Source: Chlorobium sp. N1
GTDB taxonomy: Bacteria; Bacteroidota; Chlorobiia; Chlorobiales; Chlorobiaceae
Assembly: GCF_004332115.1 (NCBI RefSeq)
Contig: NZ_SJPA01000002.1
Coordinates: 330,385 to 394,384, forward strand
Reading direction: 5' to 3'
Length of the DNA stretch: 64,000 nt
Of this stretch, positions 27,588-35,550 are shown piece by piece; position 1 is the stretch's first letter, and every line of letters begins with the position of its first letter. Position numbers and translations under genes: made by a program. Under the pieces are notes generated by a model. The model was not told the origin of the DNA, searched no databases, and saw only the letters and a program-made list of their open reading frames with translations.

Positions 27588-29182
27588 GTGTTCTTCTTCC
27601 TCCGTGCCGCCTCTTCCACGCACACCCTCCGGGCGATGACGACCGAGACCCCCTCATAGGCGATCTCCTCCCTCAGCACCGTGATGTTCTCCTTGAGGCG
27701 GCTTCTGAGCGGGACGATGACCCTCAGGTGCCCGGCGTCGACGCCGAGGCCGAGGCAGATGGTCTCGAGCCGGTTGCCGGTCGCCGCCGAATCCTGCCCT
27801 CCCGTCATGGCCGTGGTGTCGTTGTCGGCGATGATGAGGGTTACTGCGGAGCGGTCGTTGAGGGCGTCGAGCAGTCCCGTCATGCCGGAGTGGGTGAAGG
27901 TCGAGTCGCCGATGACGGCCACTGCCGGCCGGAGCCCTGCGTCGGCAGCCCCCTTGGCCATGGTGATCGAAGCTCCCATGTCGACGCAGGTATGGATGGC
28001 GCTGAAGGGGGGGAGGGCGCCGAGGGTGTAGCAGCCGATGTCGGAGAAGACGCTCTGGTAGGAGTGCTCGGCCATGACGCTGTTGAGCGCGTCGAACAGG
28101 TCGCGGTGGCCGCATCCGCGGCAGAGTTCCGGCGGACGCGGGGCGACGATTCCGGGGGCGGGTTCAAATGGCGCGCTTTCGAGGCCGAGCGCCCGGGCGA
28201 TGATGTCGGTATCGAGCTCGCCGGTGCGCGGCAGGGTGCCGTCGAGGCGGCCCAGGATCTTTTCGTTGCCGAAGAACCCCCGAAGCAGCTCCTCCATCAC
28301 CGGGTAGCCCTCCTCGGCGACGAGCACCCGCCGGCAGCGGCTGAAGAGCTCCCGTGCGGCCTCCCGCGGCGCGGGGTACTGGCCGGTCTTCAGGACGGGG
28401 AGGTCGAGGCCGTAGCGTTCGCGCACTTCCATGACATAATTGTATGCGATGCCGCAGGCCATCACGCCGGTCTCCGAGGTGCCTCCGACCGAGCGGTTGA
28501 GCCGGGATTCTTCGGCCAGGCGCTCGATTTCCGGCTGCAGCCCGATGAGGTGCCGGTACTGCCGCCTGGCGTTCGCCGGCATGAGGACAAACCGTTCCGC
28601 CGGGGGCAGCGATCCGGGTTCCGTGAGCAGGCGCTGAGGCTCCGCCTCGCGCGCCAAGACACCCGCACGGGAGTGGGAGAGGCGTGTGGTGATGCGCACC
28701 ATCACCGGCAGCGAGAGCGATTCGGAGAGCGGGAAGGCCTCGCGCACGGCGTCGTAGAGCTCCTGCTGGCTCGAGGGCTCGAGTATGGGGATCATGGCCA
28801 TGCGGCCGTAGATGCGGCTGTCCTGCTCGTTCTGCGAGGAGTGCATCGACGGGTCGTCGGCGACGCAGAGCACCAGTCCTCCCCCCACGCCGGTGAGTGC
28901 GGAATTGATGAAGGCGTCGGCGGCGACGTTGAGCCCCACGTGCTTCATCGAGACCAGCGCGCGCTTCCCTGCATAGGACATGCCGAGCGCGGCCTCGTAG
29001 GCGGTCTTTTCGTTGGCCGACCATGCGGACCTCACCCCGCGCTGGCGGGCTTCCCCGGAGCGCTGGACGAATTCGGTGATTTCTGTCGAAGGGGTTCCCG
29101 GGTAGGCGTAGGCGCCGGATATGCCGGCGTCAATGGCAGCGAGGGCAACGGCTTCCGCCCCCAGGAGGAGCTGTCTTTCCAT
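27584..29182 (-). CDS. iorA: Indolepyruvate:ferredoxin oxidoreductase alpha subunit, lacking the C-terminal ferredoxin domain
   Basis: This 532-residue subunit binds thiamine diphosphate. It has the pyrimidine-binding N-terminal half (SGAYAYPGTPSTEITEF), a central domain, and the pyrophosphate-binding half with LCRGCGHRDLFDALN and GDSTFTHSGMTGLLDALND...DNDTTAMTGGQ. It stops just after VVIARRVC, where full-length IorA (about 600-650 residues) continues into two [4Fe-4S] ferredoxin-like motifs. None of those cysteine sets is present, and no separate ferredoxin gene lies next to it. ATG 29182 was chosen because conserved sequence starts there (MERQLLLGAEAVALAA). Confidence 0.9.
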   Translation of the reverse strand: MERQLLLGAEAVALAAIDAGISGAYAYPGTPSTEITEFVQRSGEARQRGVRSAWSANEKTAYEAALGMSYAGKRALVSMKHVGLNVAADAFINSALTGVGGGLVLCVADDPSMHSSQNEQDSRIYGRMAMIPILEPSSQQELYDAVREAFPLSESLSLPVMVRITTRLSHSRAGVLAREAEPQRLLTEPGSLPPAERFVLMPANARRQYRHLIGLQPEIERLAEESRLNRSVGGTSETGVMACGIAYNYVMEVRERYGLDLPVLKTGQYPAPREAARELFSRCRRVLVAEEGYPVMEELLRGFFGNEKILGRLDGTLPRTGELDTDIIARALGLESAPFEPAPGIVAPRPPELCRGCGHRDLFDALNSVMAEHSYQSVFSDIGCYTLGALPPFSAIHTCVDMGASITMAKGAADAGLRPAVAVIGDSTFTHSGMTGLLDALNDRSAVTLIIADNDTTAMTGGQDSAATGNRLETICLGLGVDAGHLRVIVPLRSRLKENITVLREEIAYEGVSVVIARRVCVEEAARRKKNT

Positions 29183-29324
29183 GCGTAGAATAGGGTGGTT
29201 TCGGAATCCGTCTCCGTCACTGCAGAAGCGGCGGTCCCAAATATCTACCAAGATCATAAATTTTCCGCCCAAAGTAAAGGGTCGAAAGGATTTGGCTCCG
29301 GTCGGCGCGGGCCGCGCGGCCGGT

Positions 29325-29353
29325 TTGTAAATGTCGGGCTCTCTCTATATATT
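29325..29353 (+). promoter_or_regulatory. Sigma-70-type promoter upstream of the first SQR gene
   Basis: TTGTAA (29325-29330), 17-base spacer, TATATT (29348-29353). Transcription would begin near 29360, about 105 bases before the SQR start codon. The surrounding sequence changes from GC-rich to clearly AT-rich here. The 283-base gap also holds the start region of the divergent ior operon, for which I see no clear promoter. Confidence 0.5.
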
Positions 29354-29465
29354 CACATAATTATCTGATTATATAACTCTCCGGCAATAAGGCGATGCTT
29401 CGCTGTCGGAGGAGCACTTGCAACCGGACGGGTCGCACCGTTCAAAACAGCCGGAGGATTCCGTC

Positions 29466-30692
29466 ATGGCCAAAAGAATCGTCGTTCTCGGAGCCGGCAC
29501 CGCCGGAACCATCGTCTCCAACAACCTGCGCCGCCACCTGCCCGACGAGTGGGAGATCGTCGTCATCGACCGAGACGACCGCCACATCTACCAGCCGGGG
29601 CTCCTCTTCGTGCCCTTCGGCATCCAGAAGTCGAAGACGCTCGTGAAGTCGCGCAAGAAGTACATCCTTCCCGGCGTGAAGTTCGTCCTTGACGAGATCA
29701 CCCATGTCGATCCCGACAAGCGGGTGGTGAAGACGAAGCACCACTCCTTCGACTACGACTTCCTCGTCGTCAGCACCGGATGCAAGGTGGTGCCGGAGGA
29801 GAACGACGGGCTGCTCGACGCCTGGGGCAAGAACGCCTTCACCTTCTATTACCTCGAGGCGGCCGACGTCCTGCACCGCAAGCTGAGGGAGTTCGACGGA
29901 GGAAAGCTCGTGATGGACATCGCCGAGCTGCCCTTCAAGTGCCCGGTCGCCCCGATCGAGTTCGTGTTCCTTGCCGACTGGTACTTCAAGAGCCGCGGCA
30001 TCCGCAACAAGGTCGAGATCGAGCTGGTTACTCCGCTGCAGGGGGCCTTCACCAAGCCGAAGGCCGCGGCGGTCTTCAGTCAGTCGGCCAGGGAGAAGAA
30101 CATCAAGATCACGACCGGCTTCGAGCTCAACCGGGTCGACGGCAAGGGCAAATTCATCGAGAGCGTGCAGGGAGAGAAGGTCGACTACGACATGCTGGTG
30201 GTCGTCCCCACCACCGTCGGCGACAAGGTGATCGGCGACTCGGGAATGGACGACGGCATCGGCTACGTGCCGACCCACCAGAACACCCTCCAGGCCCTCA
30301 AGCACGAACGGGTCTACGTCATCGGCGACGCCACCAACGTGCCGACCTCCAAGGCCGGGTCGGTCGCCCACTATGAGGCCGACGTCGTGGTCTTCAACAT
30401 CATGGCCGAAATCCACGGCGTGAAGCCCGAGGAGATCTTCGACGGCCACTCCACCTGCTTTATCGTCTATTCGAAGGGTACGGCCTCGCTCATCGACTTC
30501 AACTACAAGATCGAGCCGCTGCCGGGCAAGTTCCCCGCTCCGCACCTCGGCCCTTTCTCGCTCCTCAAGGAGACGAAGGCGAACTGGTACGGCAAGCTTG
30601 CCTTCGAGCCGCTCTACTGGAACGTGCTGCTCGGCGGCCGCCATCTCGGCATGCCCCCGACCCTCGTCATGGCCGGCAAGGAGGTCGGCTGA
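29466..30692 (+). CDS. Sulfide:quinone oxidoreductase-type flavoprotein
   Basis: This 408-residue protein has an FAD-binding start, KRIVVLGAGTAGTIVSNNLRR, and a second Rossmann-type region with HERVYVIGDATNVPTSKAGSVAHYEADVV (cited by position). Cysteines expected for sulfide oxidation are visible: STGCKV near 104, PFKCPVAP near 158-165, and a third in HSTCFIVY near 340. It should oxidise sulfide to polysulfide and reduce membrane quinone, and it has a C-terminal amphipathic region. The subtype (III, IV or V) cannot be fixed by eye. ATG 29466 has a GGAGGA ribosome binding site; the frame extends upstream but without conserved residues. Confidence 0.82.
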   Translation: MAKRIVVLGAGTAGTIVSNNLRRHLPDEWEIVVIDRDDRHIYQPGLLFVPFGIQKSKTLVKSRKKYILPGVKFVLDEITHVDPDKRVVKTKHHSFDYDFLVVSTGCKVVPEENDGLLDAWGKNAFTFYYLEAADVLHRKLREFDGGKLVMDIAELPFKCPVAPIEFVFLADWYFKSRGIRNKVEIELVTPLQGAFTKPKAAAVFSQSAREKNIKITTGFELNRVDGKGKFIESVQGEKVDYDMLVVVPTTVGDKVIGDSGMDDGIGYVPTHQNTLQALKHERVYVIGDATNVPTSKAGSVAHYEADVVVFNIMAEIHGVKPEEIFDGHSTCFIVYSKGTASLIDFNYKIEPLPGKFPAPHLGPFSLLKETKANWYGKLAFEPLYWNVLLGGRHLGMPPTLVMAGKEVG

Positions 30693-30714
30693 AGCCTTCC
30701 TCCGGAGGCGCCCT

Positions 30715-31932
30715 TCACCGCTCCTCTTTCGGCCGGGCGGGGGCGCCCTCTTTCCTCGTGAATGCGATGGCGAGCCACCCCTGTTCGTAGCTCGCCCCCT
30801 CCACCCGCATGCCGGCGAGGAAGACCGGCAGCACCACCCCTTTCTGGTAGTTGCCGATGCGCACGGTGAGCGAGTCGCCGACCTGCACCACGTCGGCCTC
30901 CATGCGGTTGTCGAAGACGAACGGCAGGCGGAGCTTCATGGTGTAGCGACCCTCGCCCTCCTTGCGGATGTCGATATGCTCCTCGCGGTAGAAGATGGCG
31001 AGCGGGTCCAGTTCCCCGTAGGCCGCATCTCCGACTTTGCGCAGCATGTCGATGCCGAGCACCTCTTTGGGGAAGAGCGGTACGCGGGTGATGGGGATCG
31101 GGGCGAACGAGCGCTCGATCTGTTCGATGTAGCCCTGCTGGATCGCTTTCCAGTCACGCAAAAACACCCCGTCGGCCGATTCGTCGTACACGCGGTTGAT
31201 CACCACCTGGTCGACGGTGATGCCGTAGAGGTTGAGGTAGGTGAGTGCGCGCATCGACTCCTTGATGACCATTTTCTCCGGGTTCATGACGAGCCGCACC
31301 GTGGTGCGCTCTCCGTCGGAGAGCAGCTCGATGATCCCCTCGATCGAGGAGAAGAGCTGGTCGACCTGCTCGTATACGTCGACGTCCGGCACGTAGTCCT
31401 GCAGGCGGCCGACCCGTTTGGAGAGGGGACGGATGACGGGTTTGACCACGTATTTTTCGAGGTTGCGCATCAGCCGGAGCATCCAGCCGAAGGTCTCCGG
31501 CAGCGAGAGCAGCCGGAGGGTTTCGCCGGTCGGGGCGCAGTCGACGACAAGCAGGTCGTACTCCCGGGACTCGTTGTAGCGCTTGATGTGGGAGAGCGAA
31601 AAGAGCTCCTCCATGCCGGGCAGTACCCCCATCTCCTCGACATAGATCCCCTCGATCCCCTGCACCTGCATGAGGTGCGCGAAGTGTTCGCGCACGATCT
31701 CCCAGTTGAGCGAGAGGTCGCCGTAGACGCTGACCTCCTGGCCGAACAGGTTTTCGGCGATCTTGACCGGCGAGGGGCCGAGCTCCATGTCGAAGGAGTC
31801 GCCGAGGCTGTGGGCCGGATCGGTGGAGATGATGAGGGTCCGTTTTCCGGCCTCGGCGGCTCGCAGGGCCGTGGCGGCGGCGACGGAGGTCTTTCCCACG
31901 CCCCCCTTTCCGGTGAAGACGATGTTTCGCAT
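30715..31932 (-). CDS. ArsA/Get3-like ATPase with HSP20-like C-terminal domain
   Basis: The 405-residue ATPase has a deviant Walker [10 protein letters not shown] at residues 8-16, the switch region [13 protein letters not shown] and [20 protein letters not shown]-terminal beta domain (about 325-395: [10 protein letters not shown]...[17 protein letters not shown]) fits the ArsA_HSP20 type. It has only one cysteine, so the arsenite-binding cysteine triad of true ArsA is absent and an arsenical pump role is unlikely. The protein may instead target or load membrane or envelope proteins, as Get3 does. It sits between two SQR genes on the opposite strand. Confidence 0.85.
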   Translation of the reverse strand: MRNIVFTGKGGVGKTSVAAATALRAAEAGKRTLIISTDPAHSLGDSFDMELGPSPVKIAENLFGQEVSVYGDLSLNWEIVREHFAHLMQVQGIEGIYVEEMGVLPGMEELFSLSHIKRYNESREYDLLVVDCAPTGETLRLLSLPETFGWMLRLMRNLEKYVVKPVIRPLSKRVGRLQDYVPDVDVYEQVDQLFSSIEGIIELLSDGERTTVRLVMNPEKMVIKESMRALTYLNLYGITVDQVVINRVYDESADGVFLRDWKAIQQGYIEQIERSFAPIPITRVPLFPKEVLGIDMLRKVGDAAYGELDPLAIFYREEHIDIRKEGEGRYTMKLRLPFVFDNRMEADVVQVGDSLTVRIGNYQKGVVLPVFLAGMRVEGASYEQGWLAIAFTRKEGAPARPKEER

Positions 31933-32057
31933 GGCGAGGTTTGCTCCGGGGGGCGGTTGCGTATCTGCTCCTATGCCCTACAACAGCAGAGGGCGCCTCT
32001 CCGTTCTGTCGAGGGCGCATTCGCCCTTTGGGGCGCAAAAGAAAAAAAGGGGAGTAT

Positions 32058-32086
32058 TTGCTTTAATATGAGCATATGCTTATATA
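32058..32086 (+). promoter_or_regulatory. Promoter of the second SQR gene with an operator in its spacer
   Basis: TTGCTT (32058-32063), 17-base spacer, TATATA (32081-32086). The inverted repeat ATATGAGCATATGCTTATAT at 32066-32085, with the core AGCATATGCT perfectly palindromic and a single mismatched pair at the next position, fills the spacer and overlaps the -10 element. This layout is typical of repression by a dimeric ArsR/SmtB-type regulator, several of which sense metals or sulfide. No regulator gene lies in the window. Confidence 0.55.
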
Positions 32087-32218
32087 GCGCTTACCAGTAG
32101 ATAATTGGTCATGAATCGGGGAGACGCCGGCGGGGAATTATTCAGCCTGTTCCGGGGTACTTCTTCTACAAGTCGATAAAAGACCGCAACTAGCAACAAC
32201 TCAAAAGAGAGACCGTCT

Positions 32219-33673
32219 ATGGCAAAGGTCGTCGTATTGGGAGCCGGCGTTTCCGGACACACCTGTGCTTCGTTCCTCAAGAAGAAGCTCGGCAAGAAGC
32301 ATGAGGTCGTCGTCGTGACGCCGAACAGTTATTATCAGTGGATTCCCTCGAACATCTGGGTCGGCGTCGGACAGATGTCGATCGACGAGGTCCGCTTCCA
32401 GCTGAAGAAGGTCTATGACCGCTGGGGGATCGTCTACAAGCAGGCCAAGGCCCTCGAGATCCACCCTGAAGGAGACGCCGGGACCGAGCGCGGCTACGTC
32501 ACCATCGAGTATACCGATGAGGAGCACGCGGGAACGAGGGAGAACGTCGAGTACGACTACCTGGTCAACGCCACCGGCCCCAAGCTGAACTTCGAGGCCA
32601 CCGAGGGACTCGGGCCCGACAAGAACAGCTACTCGGTCTGCACCTACTCGCATGCGGCCCACGCATGGGAGCACCTGCAGGAGAACATCAAGAAGATGCA
32701 GGCCGGAGAGAAGCAGCGCTTCCTCATCGGCACCGGGCACGCAATGGCGACCTGCCAGGGCGCGGCTTTCGAGTACATCCTCAACATCGCCCACGAGATC
32801 TCCAAGCGCGGCCTGAGCAAGATGGCCCAGATCACCTGGATCTCAAACGAGTACGAGGTCGGTGACTTCGGTATGGGAGGCGCCTTCATCAAGCGCGGCG
32901 GCTACATCACCCCGACCAAGGTCTTCACCGAGTCGATCCTCGCCGAGTACGGCATCAACTGGATCCGCCGTGCCGGCATCTACAAGGTCGAGGAAGGCAA
33001 GGCCTACTACGAGACCCTCGACGGAGAGGAGCATGTCCAGGAGTTCGATTTCGCGATGCTCATTCCCTCCTTCTCGGGCGTCGGCATGACGGCATTCGAC
33101 CGTGAGGGCAACGACATCACCGGCGTGCTCTTCGCGCCGAACAAGTTCATGAAGGTCGATGCGGACTACGCCCAGAAGCCCTTCGAGGAGTGGTCGGCAG
33201 ACGACTGGCCGAGCACCTACCAGAACCCGACCTACGACAACATCTACGCTGTCGGCATCGCGTTCGCCCCTCCGCATCCGATCTCCAAGCCGATGACGAG
33301 CCCAAACGGCCGGCAGATCTTCCCGACTCCGCCGCGCACCGGCATGCCTTCAGGCGTCATGGGCAAGATCACGGCGCTCAACATCGCCGAGCGCATCCAC
33401 GGGGCCACGGAGCACCGCCACCGCGCCTCGATGAGCCGCATGGGCGCAGCCTGCATCGTTTCCGGCGGGTTCGGCTCGTTCGACGGCCTCGGCGCCTCGA
33501 TGACCGTCTTCCCGGTCGTTCCCGACTGGGACAAGTACCCCGAATGGGGTCGCGACATGAAGTACTCCGTCGGCGAAGCCGGTCTTGCCGGCCACTGGCT
33601 GAAGGTGCTGCTGCACTACCTCTTCTTCCACAAGGCGAAGGGCTATCCGTTCTGGTGGCTCATCCCGGAGTAA
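32219..33673 (+). CDS. Sulfide:quinone oxidoreductase-type flavoprotein, SqrF (type VI)-like
   Basis: This 484-residue FAD protein begins AKVVVLGAGVSGHTCASFLKK, followed by QWIPSNIWVGVG, which is usual in the SQR/flavocytochrome c sulfide dehydrogenase superfamily. It is longer than standard SQR (about 400-430) and has a distinct mid-section (IGTGHAMATCQGAAFEYILN) and a Trp-rich, membrane-facing C-terminus (YPFWWLIPE). Cysteines lie in SVCTYSH, MATCQGAA and GAACIVSGG. It most resembles the long type VI form reported from green sulfur bacteria; that subtype is my inference. A 52-codon gene follows, then a strong terminator. Confidence 0.8.
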   Translation: MAKVVVLGAGVSGHTCASFLKKKLGKKHEVVVVTPNSYYQWIPSNIWVGVGQMSIDEVRFQLKKVYDRWGIVYKQAKALEIHPEGDAGTERGYVTIEYTDEEHAGTRENVEYDYLVNATGPKLNFEATEGLGPDKNSYSVCTYSHAAHAWEHLQENIKKMQAGEKQRFLIGTGHAMATCQGAAFEYILNIAHEISKRGLSKMAQITWISNEYEVGDFGMGGAFIKRGGYITPTKVFTESILAEYGINWIRRAGIYKVEEGKAYYETLDGEEHVQEFDFAMLIPSFSGVGMTAFDREGNDITGVLFAPNKFMKVDADYAQKPFEEWSADDWPSTYQNPTYDNIYAVGIAFAPPHPISKPMTSPNGRQIFPTPPRTGMPSGVMGKITALNIAERIHGATEHRHRASMSRMGAACIVSGGFGSFDGLGASMTVFPVVPDWDKYPEWGRDMKYSVGEAGLAGHWLKVLLHYLFFHKAKGYPFWWLIPE

Positions 33674-33732
33674 GGTGAGCCTCCGACCAGTACGGACGCA
33701 AGAGTATCCATAACCATCCAGATCCACCAACC

Positions 33733-33891
33733 ATGGGTAAATACAGAATCAAGGCATATTTCGACGAAGCCTATCCGCCGGTGCCCGAGAAATCGACGCT
33801 GTTCTGGCGCAAGTTCGTGCCGTGGCAGTTCATCCGCTTCATCGTGCTGAACGTCAAGATGATACGCATCGTCGTAGGCGGACACTCCTGA
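33733..33891 (+). CDS. 52-residue basic, amphipathic protein downstream of the SQR gene
   Basis: The frame encodes MGKYRIKAYFDEAYPPVPEK and then a Trp- and Arg-rich, hydrophobic half containing FWRKFVPWQFIRFIVLNVKM, ending GGHS. It lies 59 bases after the SQR stop and 51 bases before a strong terminator, so it shares the transcript. Codon choice is like the neighbours (C/G-ending). The Trp/Arg-rich helix suggests peripheral membrane attachment, perhaps to hold the SQR at the membrane. I do not recognise the family, and the start has only a weak ribosome binding site. Confidence 0.6.
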   Translation: MGKYRIKAYFDEAYPPVPEKSTLFWRKFVPWQFIRFIVLNVKMIRIVVGGHS

Positions 33892-33942
33892 GCCGATGCG
33901 GGGTGCCGCAGGGCTTCCCCGCGCTTCGCGCCAGGCCGATCA

Positions 33943-33992
33943 GGGCGCAGAACCGCCGGAACAGGTTTCCGGCAAGGTTCTGCGCCCTTTTT
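33943..33992 (+). terminator. Rho-independent terminator after the SQR transcript
   Basis: GGGCGCAGAACC (33943-33954) pairs perfectly with GGTTCTGCGCCC (33976-33987). An inner stem GCCGGAA/TTCCGGC (33955-33961/33967-33973) extends the hairpin, and TTTTT follows at 33988-33992. Confidence 0.92.
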
Positions 33993-34096
33993 GCGTTATG
34001 GCGGCCGGGATCGAAAGGCTCGAGGTGCAGGGGCTCTTTGCCGCCCGAGCGTGAGCAAGATGGAGACGGGCGATCCCGGGGTCAGCATCGGCTCCT

Positions 34097-34375
34097 GGGA
34101 ACACCGACGACCACCTGAAGAATTTCTGGATGGTTTACGCTCGAAGTGAAGGGTGGCGGATCTCCCCCCGCCATCGACCTGGTTCCCGATATCGGCGGGA
34201 AAGGGGAGCACGTGCTGTTTTTCGACCTTGATCCCCTTCATCCCGGCGAGCGCAGGCTCGAGGAGATCGGGCGCAGATGGGGAGTCTCCGGGAGCCGCGC
34301 GATCGTCGAGGAGGTGTCTTCGGCAGTTGCCGGCTGGAGGCGGTGCTTTCTCGAAAGGGGCCTACAGCCAGGTGA
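34097..34375 (+). pseudogene. hipA: C-terminal remnant of a HipA-type toxin kinase, frameshifted
   Basis: Reading from 34097 gives G-NTDDHLKNFWMVYARSEGWRISP, which contains the catalytic-loop motif NTDDH.KNF of HipA serine/threonine kinases. The frame then breaks at a run of six C (34164-34169). Shifting by one base continues the family pattern AIDLVPDIGGKGEHV ... RRLEEIGRRWGV ... RAIVEEVSSAVAGW (to about 34360). Thus the C-terminal 90 or so residues survive with a one-base insertion, and the N-terminal 300 or so residues and any hipB partner are missing. The end runs into the convergent nitroreductase gene. I take it as a decayed toxin-antitoxin locus. Confidence 0.65.
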
Positions 34376-34874
34376 GGCTCGCTTCGAGAGGGCGGCGGGT
34401 TTTCGGGACGGGGGCGTAGCCCTCGGCCGCGTAGCCGAGCGGGGTGATGGCGAAGATCTCGTCTTCTCCGGCAAGCCCGAGCGCCGTTTTCAGGCAGGGG
34501 AGGTCGAAGGCGGCGATCCAGCAGGTGCCGACGCCCTCCTCCTCGGCAGCCAGGATCATGTGGTCCATGGCGATGGTGAGGTCCGTTTCAAGCGAGTTGT
34601 AGCCGTCGGAGGACCGAACCCATGCATCGCTGCGCCGGCCGCTGACGGCGAGGATAGTGGGGGCGGTGCGCAGCCAGTCGCGGGAGTAGCACGCCCGGAC
34701 GCGCAGGAGCGCGTCGGGTGACTGCACCACGGCGAAGCGCCACGGCTGGAGGTTCTTGGCTGAAGGGGCGAGCCTGCCCGCTTCGAGGATGCGCCTTAGG
34801 CTCTCTTCTGAAACGGGATCGGGGCGGAAGCTCCGGGTGCTCGAGCGCGCTGCGGCGAGTTCATGGAAGTCCAT
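34362..34874 (-). CDS. Nitroreductase-family flavoprotein
   Basis: This 170-residue FMN protein opens FHELAAARSSTRSFRPDPVSEE, the standard nitroreductase N-terminus, with LAPSAKNLQPWRF for FMN phosphate contact and GTCWIAAFD and ITPLGYAAE later. It is a short form. It probably acts as an NAD(P)H-dependent oxidoreductase on an unknown substrate. ATG 34874 has a GGAGAG ribosome binding site six bases upstream and is preferred to the ATG at 34898. It is the last gene of the dxr-rseP-prfA strand run. Confidence 0.85.
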   Translation of the reverse strand: MDFHELAAARSSTRSFRPDPVSEESLRRILEAGRLAPSAKNLQPWRFAVVQSPDALLRVRACYSRDWLRTAPTILAVSGRRSDAWVRSSDGYNSLETDLTIAMDHMILAAEEEGVGTCWIAAFDLPCLKTALGLAGEDEIFAITPLGYAAEGYAPVPKTRRPLEASLTWL

Positions 34875-34894
34875 CGTTCTCTCTCCTTCTTGGT

Positions 34895-35506
34895 TCATGC
34901 GTGGCGGACGGGGCCGAAATCCTTCGATATGCAGTGGAACATCCGGTTTGTCGCCGTCTGCATGATCATCGACATGCCGGCGTTGGTCATGGCCCGGATG
35001 ATCTGTTCGGGTATGATGCGGAAGGCCGGGTAGAGCACGAAGCGTACGTCGATGCGCAGATCGAAATGCACTTTCGTCTGTTTCGGTTCCAGCACTTCGA
35101 GCAGCATTTCCGCAAAAGCCTTTCCTTCGAAGAGGTAGTTCTTCGGGTCCTCGACGGGGCCGGAGGGGGCGTGGTGGTGCCAGAGGATCTTGCGGCCCAC
35201 GGTGTGGCGGCTGATCTGTTCGTCGGTGAGGGACTCGGGATCGGTCTCCTGCAGCTCTTCAGGCAGGGCCACCATCACCTCGTCGGTCTGCTTGACGTAG
35301 AAGATGACGTCGAACGGGTTCTGCTGGGGGTCGGTGACGCGGAAGTGCCAGCGGTAGACCCCCTCTTCGTCGGTCAGCTCGACATTGTGGCAGAAGGGGT
35401 TGAAGCCGAGGATCTTCTTCTGGTCCGAGAGGTAGCTGTGGGTCCGCTCGAACGTATCGGAGAAGATCCACTCCCCCTTGCTTCTGCCTGTGGCGTCCAT
35501 TTTCAT
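34895..35506 (-). CDS. Conserved hypothetical protein, possibly START/DUF1997-like
   Basis: This 203-residue protein has no signal peptide. It contains a beta-rich middle ([35 protein letters not shown], cited by position), a [14 protein letters not shown] stretch, and a C-terminal long helix ([33 protein letters not shown], cited by position). That order resembles polyketide cyclase/START-like proteins such as DUF1997, which occur in phototrophs. The match is by overall pattern only. It lies between prfA and the nitroreductase gene on the same strand. Confidence 0.5.
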   Translation of the reverse strand: MKMDATGRSKGEWIFSDTFERTHSYLSDQKKILGFNPFCHNVELTDEEGVYRWHFRVTDPQQNPFDVIFYVKQTDEVMVALPEELQETDPESLTDEQISRHTVGRKILWHHHAPSGPVEDPKNYLFEGKAFAEMLLEVLEPKQTKVHFDLRIDVRFVLYPAFRIIPEQIIRAMTNAGMSMIMQTATNRMFHCISKDFGPVRHA

Positions 35507-35550
35507 AGCGGGTCCCTCTCTGTAGCCGTCGGTTAATGGTTCATGATGTC

